Origin: Enoplolaimus lenunculus
Lineage: Eukaryota; Nematoda; Enoplea; Enoplida; Thoracostomopsidae
Direction of reading: 5' to 3'
DNA: 64,000 nt
Assembly (NCBI GenBank): GCA_030248215.1
Contig: JASANG010001276.1
Coordinates: 310,001 to 374,000 of the forward strand
The position numbers were made by a program, and so were the translations under genes. Under the pieces are notes generated by a model. The model was given only the letters and a program-made list of their open reading frames with translations, did no database searches and was not told the origin of the DNA. How positions within the stretch are numbered: the stretch's first letter is position 1; each line of letters opens with the position of its first letter. Of this stretch, positions 12,701-21,900 are shown piece by piece.

Positions 12701-14593
12701 ACGACCAACACAGACACTGTGAACAGTGTTTAAAAATTTTAAGATATATGTGCAGTGAAAAATCACTACAAGACGTGAGAGCCTACTCGGGCACGAGCGT
12801 CAAGCTACTATAGCTCAGTGGTCATCATAAACGCCTCCCACCCGTGAGACTAAGGATCGAATCGTACCGTGAAATTAGATTGTCATATGAAATTTACAAT
12901 ATTCGTGTGAGAAAGGGTTAAAATTAAAAATATTACGAACTTGGCTATCTTGTTCGCAAGTCGGATATTTATGCAAAAGATTTAAACCTGTGAATTTAAA
13001 CATCAGATGCAATATGCATTTAAATTATTTCACAAGATTACTTTAACGTCGTAATTTTCAAGCATAGTCTGTGGAAGTGTCTTTAGCCAATAAAAGATAA
13101 AGATGGCGGGACACCGGAAAGTATGCAACAGAGCAAACATCGGCCTGTGACGGCCTGGGCGAATTCTCAGGACGAAACGATTAGCTTAGACAAATCTTTC
13201 CATTGGGAAAGACCGCCTGGGCTAATTTTCGGGATGGGGAAATCACACGGTGGAAATGCAGCCGGTTATACCACTTTTACATCGTTGTCTTATTTTTAGC
13301 TTTCGAAAAACATGAAGCCGGATAGCAGATCGATAAGCGTTTCTCCACCACCGCCTCCAATTGCGTCAATACCTAAACTTCGCAGCATCGAAGCAATGTC
13401 AGCATTCCGAAACACCGCTTCCAATCAAACATTTCCAACCGATCCTCTCAATTCGACAAATAAATATTATGATCAAAAGTTGTCTGATCGAGACCAATAC
13501 TACAATACCGCCGGCGAAGATGGTAACTGCTGTCACTTTTCTATTGAGCAGAGATACAGAGTTTTCTTATACAACGAATTCAGACTCCTCACAGCAACTG
13601 TTGCCGTTGTGTAGCGACCTAAAGGATTTATCTTCCGGCCCATGTGTAGAACAGGGCCGGATCGTTTTCTGGAGGGGTTATAATAGAGTCAGTTTAAGCT
13701 TTAAACTAATTTGTTTGCTTAGGCTTAGGCTTAGGAATAGGCTCATCCATACGCTTAAGTAGGCTTGGGCATACTGTGCAAAAAGCGGCGAGTCAAATTG
13801 ACTGTTTCTGAAATAGGCTTTTCCTGACTACACAAACTGTGTCAAAATTCGACTCCGCCAGAGTCAAATTCCACATTCTGAATCACACGTTTGATTCTGG
13901 CGGAGTCGAATTTGACTCAGTTTGCGTAGCCCCGTAGAGCCTATTTCGGAGACAGTCAATTTGACTCAATATTTTTTGCAGTGTAGGCTTAGGCTCAGGA
14001 ATATGCTTATACTACTGTTCCGGCCCTGTTCTATACATAGGCCCTTCCTATCTACAAACTGTAAATAATTTGTTTTGAACCAATTGCTAGCCAGTCGGAA
14101 TACACTGTATATACTTTTTCACTTATGCAACAAAATCGAAGTTGTTCGATGATATATTCCAAGTATATAAACCTCCCATTGATATATAAATGTTTTTTGA
14201 CGAACACGTGTTGTTTTTGATGTGTTTTTAAAGAGTCCAGCATACAATAGCTTTTTTATATACAGGGTTTCAGAGACTCCGTATTATACCATGGGCGGAA
14301 TCAGCGGACGATCGCCGCCAGAATCTTCCGCAGTTACCGCAAAAGAAACTGCACAACTCCGCGAGCAACAAGCAAGAATACTGAAATTGACCGAATTGCA
14401 ATTACAACTTAAAATCGATGTGTTAAGACTTGAAAAGCAACATTTACTCAATCAACGACAATGTAATTGTATTAATGACGTTTCAACTCCTACGATACCA
14501 CCACCTCCAGAATGGATTTCACCTAAATCGTCTGCTACTCAAAATGATAACAGAAATAATTATTATGAGCAACCGATTAATCGATATCATTAA
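9726..14593 (+). CDS. SH2-domain protein with C-terminal coiled coil (5' end not found)
   Basis: Four exons join in phase: about 9726-9941, 11065-11370, 13300-13522 and 14274-14593 (stop 14591-14593). The first two encode an SH2 domain: YYHGYLEQTSAERLL, the phosphotyrosine-binding GDFLVRR loop with its arginine, VLSVLWD, HYIFIKD, then YRIELRNYSSIHDLLLSHW and a close near VLMRAIPR. The layout is closest to Fes/Fer-type SH2 domains (recollection, not alignment). After it come a Ser/Pro-rich linker with SPPPPP, a predicted coiled coil of about 45 residues (QLREQQARILKLTELQLQ onward) and a short polar tail. No kinase domain follows, so this looks like an adaptor that binds tyrosine-phosphorylated partners. 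The first exon could instead begin at 9746 after tacag, and upstream exons are missing. Introns hold several MITEs. Confidence 0.85.
10150..10279. mobile_element. Fragment of a GGCC-ended TTAGGC element
   Basis: Contains ggctaggcttaggaatacgc followed by CTACTGTACGCCCCTCAAAC and an end in atcggcc. This is the right end of the family whose intact copies are at 19.3, 29.9, 31.5 and 35.3 kb. The left end is degraded. Confidence 0.5.
10603..10769. mobile_element. hAT-like MITE, GGAGCC type, with perfect target duplication
   Basis: Starts CAGGGTGCAACC and ends GGCTGTACCCTG. The flanks are gctggagg on both sides, an exact 8-bp target duplication. Both arms carry GCCGGA hexamers (gagccggagccgga). 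It is only 167 bp long and sits in the first rebuilt SH2-gene intron. This is the clearest hAT signature in the window. Confidence 0.85.
11400..11690. mobile_element. Truncated hAT-like element, GGAGCC/GGCTCC type
   Basis: The stretch resembles the interiors of the copies at 44.6 and 61.0 kb (TTTTGCCACAATTTTTGGG, TTTTTACTACCAAATTTC) and ends with CCTCCGGC, GGCTCCGCCTCCGGCTCC and GGTTGCAGCCTGC. It begins within about 30 bp of the SH2 exon donor at 11371. The left end is missing. Confidence 0.55.
11690..11804. mobile_element. Partial foldback MITE ending TTTTTTGCAGTG
   Basis: Shares CTCTGGCGGAGTC, GTCAATTTGACTCA and the end ttttttgcagtg with the complete copy nested at 13774-13983. The left end is not found. 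Confidence 0.5.
12649..12921 (+). mobile_element. TTAA-bounded element with tRNA-like core, solitary copy
   Basis: Begins TTAACCCTTTTACTCAT and ends GAGAAAGGGTTAA, inverted ends bounded by TTAA. Inside are a hairpin (ctcatag...ctatgag), the block ctcgggcacgagcgtcaagc, and a perfect Pol III A box TAGCTCAGTGG at about 12810. A weaker B box (GGATCGAATCG) follows about 43 nt later. It matches the unit of the array at 16.6-18.8 kb in the opposite orientation. TTAA ends starting CCCTT suggest a piggyBac-type mobiliser. Confidence 0.65.
13637..14043. mobile_element. GGCC-ended TTAGGC element, family A, copy 1 (interrupted)
   Basis: The ends are GGCCCATGTGTAGAACAGGG and CCCTGTTCTATACATAGGCC, inverted. 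The arms hold TTTAAGCTTTAAACTAA and gcttaggcttaggcttagg. A foldback MITE is inserted at 13774-13983. The element begins about 115 bp after the donor of the third rebuilt SH2-gene exon. Confidence 0.8.
13774..13983. mobile_element. Foldback MITE nested in a family A element
   Basis: Ends read ACTGTGCAAAAAG and TTTTTTGCAGTG with TA on both sides. The arms are long imperfect complements: GAGTCAAATTGACTGT, TGAAATAGGC and GACTCCGCCAGAGTC recur inverted in the right arm. The host element's arms resume on either side. Confidence 0.75.
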
Positions 14594-14675
14594 ATTATTG
14601 TGAAGTTAACAGTGGACGCACGTCTTTCAACGTATAAGGATGCGTCGCGCTGTAGATTCATCCCTTCCCTGTACT

Positions 14676-14830
14676 GGCCCATGTAAAGATCAGGAGCGGA
14701 ACGTTTTTCTGCGGAACTAGAATAGAGTAAGCTTAAGCTTTAGACTAATTTTTTTTTTGCTTGGCGTAAATAAAGTTAGGCTAAGGCTTAGGAATATGCT
14801 CATTTTTATGCTTAGGCTTAGGTTTTGGGA
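14676..14830. mobile_element. GGCC-ended TTAGGC element, family B, copy 1 (right end lost)
   Basis: Starts GGCCCATGTAAAGATCAGGA and has AGTAAGCTTAAGCTTTAGAC and gcttaggcttagg, but no matching right end. It lies about 80 bp after the SH2 stop codon. An AATAAA within it (about 14769) could serve as that gene's polyA signal. Confidence 0.6.
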
Positions 14831-15027
14831 ATTTTTTAAATTTGTTCGATGATTTTACTCACATCTCTGCTCGTTCTGGTCAATTTCTCAAGTCTTGAAT
14901 AATTGCTGAAATTTGTAGAAAATGAAAATGTAAAAAAATTAAGCATGCACAGTTGGACGGCACATCGTAATTGTCTTTTTCATGCAATCAAGCATGTCTA
15001 TCCATCTAAAATGCATATAACCATTAC

Positions 15028-15203
15028 GGCCCATGTATAGAACAGGGCAGGAACAGTAGTATAAGCATATTCCTAAGCCCAAGCCTAAGCGTATGAATGA
15101 GCTTAAGCCTAAGCTTAAGCCTAAGCAAAAAATTAGTCTAAAGCTTAAACTGACTATTATAGCCCCTCCTGAAAACGAACCGGATCTGTTCTATACATAT
15201 GCC
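15028..15203. mobile_element. GGCC-ended TTAGGC element, family A, copy 2
   Basis: Ends GGCCCATGTATAGAACAGGG and CTGTTCTATACATATGCC. Arms carry cctaagcccaagcctaagcg and gcctaagc blocks in inverse orientation to copy 1. Nothing coding. Confidence 0.8.
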
Positions 15204-15416
15204 ACCATTACAATAGTTCGGACAATATATTTGGCTATTTCTTGAAAGTTTTTATGTGAAGTATATATTTAAAATTTCAAAAAGGTTGTATATATATTTT
15301 GGTGCCAACACCCTTCAATTGTAAACAAATATATATACCCTACATGGTTTCTTAGAAAGTAACTGATGCAGTATAAGTTTCATTGAGATTTTACCAATCT
15401 CTCTTCGCTACGCATA

Positions 15417-15767
15417 TACTGTAGTGACCCGAATAAGAGGAAGGGACTGATATTTATTTGGCCTCTCCAGAGGGTGCCCCCTTGTTATTCGGTTACGGAC
15501 TGTTATTTATTTTTAACCAACGCTCCACCGCTCTTCGTTATTTATATCCGGTACTGCAATTTCAGAATTTAAGTACGCTTTAAAGTTTCTAATTCAAATT
15601 ATTTGGTCCTGGAGTCATTTATACGCTACAATTAGGGTTAATTGACATTTATGGACTTTAATTAGGGTTTAGGGACTCTATCCGCTTACGGACTTTTATT
15701 AGGGATACGGGCTCCAATTGATTTGGACTCAAAATGGGGGAACCCTCGTATTCGGGTCAATACAGTA
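15417..15767. mobile_element. TA-flanked MITE, TGTAGTGACCC family, copy 2
   Basis: Begins TACTGTAGTGACCCGAATAA and ends TTCGGGTCAATACAGTA. The internal blocks TTATTCGGTTACGGACTG and GGGTTTAGGGACTCTATCCG are shared with the other copies. It directly abuts a family B element at 15769. Confidence 0.8.
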
Positions 15768-15768
15768 A

Positions 15769-15924
15769 GGGCCAATGTAAAGAACAGGGGCGGAACAGTA
15801 TTATAAGCTTATTTCTCAGCTTAAAGCGTAAAGCCTAAGCCGAGCAAAAAAAGTAGTCTAAAGCTTAAGCTTATTCTATTTTACTACCACATAAAACTGT
15901 TCGCCCCTGATCTTTACATGGGCC
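15769..15924. mobile_element. GGCC-ended TTAGGC element, family B, copy 2
   Basis: Starts GGCCAATGTAAAGAACAGGG and ends CCCTGATCTTTACATGGGCC. Arms contain AAGCCTAAGC and AGTCTAAAGCTTAAGC. Both ends are intact. Confidence 0.8.
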
Positions 15925-16184
15925 CATATAGGTAAGGATGCCCAAAAATAATGAAACGCTACACAGATAAATTTACTACACTAAATAGATATATACAGTT
16001 TAACAAAAATATAAAACGATTGGATGCAAAATATATAGCTAAGTCACCTAAAACAATAAATAATGTCACACGGAATGAAAAAAATTGTCACCAAAATCTC
16101 ACATAACTGCGCAAAAATAATAAAAAATGAACTTGCAGAAATTGCAAAAAATTTAAACAACCTTGGAATTTCGTATGCACAGAT

Positions 16185-16581
16185 TACTGTAGTGACCCGA
16201 ATAAGCGGGGGGACTGATAGTTATTTGGCCTCTCCAGAAGGTGCCCCCTGTTATTCGGTTACAAACTGTTATTTATTTTTAACACACCCTCTGGCGCCCT
16301 TTGAACTGTCCGTTGAATTTAACGTTTTTTGCCTTGCATCAAATGCTTAAGCGATAATGCAAGGTAATATACTTTCAAAACTTACGTACGCTTTAACGTT
16401 TCGAACTCAACTTTATTTGGTCCTGGAGTCATTTATGCGCTAGAATTAGGGATAATGGACATTTTTGAACTCTAATTAGGGTTTAGGGACTCTACACGCT
16501 TACAGACTATAACTAAGGAATACGGACTCCTATTCATTGGGACTCAAAATGGGACCCCCTCTTATTCGGGTCACTACAGTA
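16185..16581. mobile_element. TA-flanked MITE, TGTAGTGACCC family, copy 3
   Basis: Starts TACTGTAGTGACCCGAATAA, ends TTCGGGTCACTACAGTA. The start is followed by GCGGGGGGACTGATAG, the end preceded by GGGACCCCCTCTTA. The two terminal 17-mers are almost exact complements, so this is one of the better preserved copies. Confidence 0.85.
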
Positions 16582-16641
16582 TACAAACTAAAAAATAGTT
16601 CGGAAATTGGCACCAAGTAGAATGCCATGTCAGTGCTACGA

Positions 16642-18815
16642 TAATTAACCAAACAGCATTGTATGATAACTCTATTTTTCATAAATTATCTATGAGACTC
16701 GAGCATTTTGTGCACATTTACCCTTTCTCACATGAATATTTTCTATTTCACCTGAGACCTACTTTTATGCTAGGATTCGAACTCCCATGAATATTTTCTA
16801 TTTCACCTGAGACCTACTTTTATGCTAGGATTCGAACTCCAGGTAATTAACCAAACAGCATTGTATGATAACTCTATTTTTCATAAATTATCTATGAGAC
16901 TCGAGCATTTTGTGCACATTTACCCTTTCTCACATGAATATTTTCTATTTCACCAGAGACCTACTTTTATGCTAGGATTCGAACTCCCATGAATATTTTC
17001 TATTTCACCTGAGACCTACTTTTATGCTACGATTCGAACTCCAGGAACTGGAGTGGGAGGCGTATACCATCACCACTCAGCTATAGGAGGTTGACGCTCG
17101 AGCCCGAGGAGGCTCTCACGTCTTGTGGTGATTTAGTACTATGTATCCGTGTTGCAATTGTTAAACACGGTGCCATATATACTATTTAACGTATATACAC
17201 TGCGCTGAGTTGCCTACAGGCAACTCAATGTGAGAAGAGGTTATAGATAGTAAACTGAAAATTTTTCGCTTAACCCTTCTCAGATGAATATTTTCTATTT
17301 CCCCTGAGACCTATTTTATGCTAGGATTCGAACTCCAGGAACTGGAGTGGGAAACGTATATCATCACCACTCAGCTATAGGAGCTTGACGCGCGAGCTCG
17401 AGGGGGCTGTCACGTCTTGTGGTTTAGTACTATGTATACGTGTTACAATTGTTAAACACGGCGCGATATGTACTATTTAACGTATATACACTGCGCTGAG
17501 TTGCCTACAGGCAACTCAATGTGAGAAGAGATTATAGATAGTAAACTGAAAATTTTTCGCTTAACCCTTCTCAGATGAATTCTATTTCCCCTGAGACCTA
17601 TTTTATGCTAGGATTCGAACTCCAGTGACTGGAGTGGGAGGCGTATACCATCACCAGAGACCTACTTTTATGCTAGGATTCGAACTCCCATGAATATTTT
17701 CTATTTCACCTGAGACCTACTTTTATGCTACGATTCGAACTCCAGGAACTGGAGTGGGAGGCGTATACCATCACCACTCAGCTATAGGAGGTTGACGCTC
17801 GAGCCCGAGGAGGCTCTCACGTCTTGTGGTGATTTAGTACTATGTATCCGTGTTGCAATTGTTAAACACGGTGCCATATATACTATTTAACGTATATACA
17901 CTGCGCTGAGTTGCCTACAGGCAACTCAATGTGAGAAGAGGTTATAGATAGTAAACTGAAAATTTTTCGCTTAACCCTTCTCAGATGAATATTTTCTATT
18001 TCCCCTGAGACCTATTTTATGCTAGGATTCGAACTCCAGGAACTGGAGTGGGAAACGTATATCATCACCACTCAGCTATAGGAGCTTGACGCGCGAGCTC
18101 GAGGGGGCTGTCACGTCTTGTGGTTTAGTACTATGTATACGTGTTACAATTGTTAAACACGGCGCGATATGTACTATTTAACGTATATACACTGCGCTGA
18201 GTTGCCTACAGGCAACTCAATGTGAGAAGAGATTATAGATAGTAAACTGAAAATTTTTCGCTTAACCCTTCTCAGATGAATTCTATTTCCCCTGAGACCT
18301 ATTTTATGCTAGGATTCGAACTCCAGTGACTGGAGTGGGAGGCGTATACCATCACCACTCAGCTATAGGAGCTTGACGCTCGAGCCCGAGGGGGCTGTCA
18401 CGTCTTGTGATTTAGTACTATGTATACGTGTTACAATTGTTAAACACGGCGCGATATGTACTATTTAACGTATATACACTGCGCTGAGTTGCCTACAGGC
18501 AACTCAATGTGAGAAGAGGTTATAGATAGTAAACTGAAAATTTTTCGCTTAACCCTTCTCAGATGAATATTTTCTATTTCCCCTGAGACCTATTTTATGC
18601 TAGGATTCGAACTCCAGTGACTGGAGTGGGAGGCGTATACCATTACCACTCAGCTATAGGAGCTTGACGCTCGAGCCCGAGGGGGCTGTCACGTCTTGTG
18701 ATTTAGTACTATGTATACGTGTTACAATTGTTAAACACGGCGCGATATGTACTATTTAACGTATATACATTGCGCTGAGTTGCCTGCAGGCAACCCAATG
18801 TGAGAAGGGGTTAAC
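16642..18815 (-). repeat. Tandem array of TTAA-bounded elements with tRNA-like cores
   Basis: About 290-bp units repeat six times. Each holds, on the minus strand, an A box TAGCTGAGTGG and, usually, a B box AGTTCGAATCC 43 nt apart, as in a tRNA gene (plus-strand spans near 17029-17087, 17323-17382, 17731-17788, 18025-18082, 18313-18370, 18604-18661). Units run TTAACCCTTCTCAGATGAA ... a 9-bp hairpin GAGTTGCC/GGCAACTC ... TGAGAAGAGG or TGAGAAGGGGTTAA, joined by spacers with atagatagtaaactg. A 701-bp block (16951-17651) is repeated exactly at 17652-18352. An earlier ~202-bp duplication starts at 16642 and 16844. The T-stem pairs badly, so these are tRNA-like relics rather than working tRNA genes. 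Confidence 0.8.
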
Positions 18816-18830
18816 ATAAACAAAATATCA

Positions 18831-18836
18831 TTTATT
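18831..18836 (-). terminator. PolyA signal of the NUDT19-like gene
   Basis: Plus-strand tttatt is AATAAA on the minus strand, about 80 nt after the stop codon at 18917. It lies just before the tRNA-like array begins. Confidence 0.55.
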
Positions 18837-18916
18837 ATGGCTACGATAAATCTGATATCAATTTTGATATTGTTTGACATTCTATAATATTCTGCGACAC
18901 AATATACAGGTCCATT

Positions 18917-21900
18917 TCACAATCCAATGGGAAGCATATGCCCATCAGGTGGCTTAATATTGATAAGTATTTTGTCAATTTTAAAAAAACCTTGATCATG
19001 TACTGATACATAAAAACGATGCAAACGTTTCGCTTTTTGCTCCAACTCTTTCGCAGTTTCTTTGAGCTTTCGAGGCTTTTGGTCTGCCAAATTAATATCA
19101 AATTCGGAGTCATACATTTCATCGCCTGAAATTATTTTTTTATACAAACAAGTCTGCTTCGGAGCATCGGGAAGGCAAATCCTTTTGGGAGTGATTTCAT
19201 TTCGATATAGAAGAACACATTTTAATTAAATTAAACAGCTAAAAGCAAGCTGACCACCACTGGCGTGGCCCATGTTACTTTAACGGGCGTCCAGGTTTCT
19301 GGTGGGTTCACACGAGTAGGTTTAGATTCTAGACATTTTTTTGCTTAGGCTTAGGCTTAGGCTTAGGAATACGCTTAATCTACTGTTACGCCTCTTAAAG
19401 TAACATTGGCCATTGGCGTTATGTATATTCTGTTTTAATTTTTAAATAAACCTAACAACTGAAAAAATCCATATGTGGTCAAGCGTGATCGTTAAATTTG
19501 CACATTCTCAGCTATTTCAACCATATTTTTGTTTTACACAATTGACCAGATTGTAATACTTCTCTTTGCGGGATCCCTATAGTATCAACAATGAAACGAC
19601 AGTCACAAAACACGTGTGTAAATTTTGCATAATCGAAGGGGCCAACGTTAGTTTAAGAGACGTAACAGTAGGGTCCATGTATAGAACAGGGCCAGATCGT
19701 TTTCCGGTGGGAATGAAATAGAGTCAGTTTAAGCTTTAGATTAACTTTTTTGTTTAGGCTTAGGCTTAGGCTTAGGAATATGCTCATTCTTACTCTTCGG
19801 CTTAGGAATACGCTTCTACTACTGTTACGGCCCTGTTCTATACATTGGCCAACAGAAGTATAAGAATATTCCTAGCCTATACGCCTCAGCGCAACGAAAC
19901 GCCTATGACTATGCCTCAAAGCTTGATACTGACCGACAAAACTAGTCTAAAGCTTAAGCTTACGCTAATTGTACAGTTCTGTCGAACAGCAGTGTACGCC
20001 CCTTGATGTAACCTGGGCCATTGAAAGAGTCGAACCTGGCAACGCCATAATCCGAATGTTATCCACGGTAGCAAATGCTTGGGGGCAATACGTCGTGACA
20101 CCTTCAACCATTCGGCGCTGTGCCGCTTCCACCAGATCTTCTAAACTGCTGAATGCAGATAACCGGGCCAATTCATATACTTGTGGCGGCGCAAGCCCAA
20201 GTTTACGGCTAGAAAACTGTGCTATTGCATCTTCAGGATCGATCCACTGAAGAATGGAGAAACAACTGTTGGCAACATGGAATAAAATGTCTTGAGGTGT
20301 TGGATAAACACGTCATAAACAAATCAAGCTTGTGGTTTATAGCTGGTGAATCCAGCAGGATGCAACTGGATATCCGTTTCCGCATTCGTTATAGATACCA
20401 AAAAAAATTAGCATTTATTATTCGCAAAGTTATTTGTAAACCACTCAAAAATAATAGAGTTGTTCATTGTACACAGATAAGCTACAATTGTTCGATGTGA
20501 AATAAAATTCAAATTCAACCATAACCTTGACAATTTTAGATACTTTCGCAATTTTTTTTCTATAAAATTTTAGTTAGCCGTGTTAAAATTACTTATTTCA
20601 ATTGTGCTTGTAGAAAACAAAAACAAAACACGTTTTAAACATTTTCACATTTTCCGTTATATTCAACACTGTTCAGATATATCCATATATTAAAGCTGGA
20701 ATGCCCCACATACGTATTTTGGGCAACTTTCCAGCATTAATTTGTTTATAATATTATTTTTAAAAACAGAAACGTGATTGTTCTCTGAAAAAAAACTTGC
20801 ATACAGATTGTTGTGTGCTCGCTAACTTTTGTGCATTGCGCAAACCTGGCTCACTAGTTTATATTATTTGTTTGCACCATGGAAAACAATAAATTATTAT
20901 TCAACAAAATAGGTTGCGATATGCAACAGGTTATTAATCAACCATTTTGCAACCATCCGGCTGGGTTAACAACTACTGATCATTATTCAGTCTCACAGTG
21001 CAATGGATAACATAACGGACCGAAAAATAGGCCCATGTATAGAACAGAACTGCAACAGTAGTAAAAGCATATTCGTAAGCCTACGCGAATGGGTGAGCCG
21101 ATTCTTGAGCCTAAGCAAAAAAAACTTAGTCAAAAGCTTAAGCCAAGTCTATTACAGCCCTGCAGAAAAATATCCCGACTGTGTTCTGAGCGGAAAAATA
21201 TATAAAACGAAACGCTGGATATAACGGAAAACACTTTTCAGGTGTCGTTACACGAATTATAAGCTCAAAATTCAATTAACACACATAAATATATTTAAGT
21301 CAACCAGCATGACTATAAAACAATTGTTTACAAATTTGACCATATTCATTACACTCCATATGCCGGCATTGATCGGCTGTTTTTAAAACCGTTCATGCAT
21401 TTCATTGCTAAGTAAGGGTTGCGCTATACTCGCCGCACGCCACCGGAAGCCGCGCGCGCGGCACTGTAAAAATTTTGCCGCACGCCGCCAAACGCCGCTG
21501 TAAAACATTAATAAATGGTGCGCGACGCCATGCGGCGACGCGCGCCGATGTCCGGCTCGGCAAAGTATAGCACAACCCTTAGGCTTAGCATTCATTAACA
21601 CAAGCAGCTTAATTTACAACGAATGCAAAAAACTATTTTAGAAGCGAGATTTTTTTAGATACAAACGAGAAGCTGAGTCCACTTTGGGGCATGCAGGCCT
21701 GAATGCATTTCGAAAGGAAGTGCAGTGCACAGTGCGCACTGGCGAACATTTTTGGTGCAAAATCAATACATTTCATACAGAATGCGCTTAAAAGAAACAA
21801 ACATTACACAATACAATATATATAATGGGTAAAGCGTGTAAAATATGCTAAATAGCCATTATTCCTTTGTGCGGAGCATAAAAATACCAAAGCAAATTAA

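Noticed and set aside
16063-16350. 95-codon plus-strand frame
   Set aside because: Half of it is the terminal region of a TGTAGTGACCC MITE.
16642-18815. The 290-bp tandem array as a CRISPR array or tRNA gene cluster
   Set aside because: Units are long with no uniform spacers, the setting is a eukaryotic genome, and the tRNA-like T stems are poorly paired.
19325-19375. TTAGGC runs as a chromosome end or interstitial telomere
   Set aside because: Runs are only three to four units long, occur in both orientations and always lie inside GGCC-ended inverted-repeat elements between intact genes.
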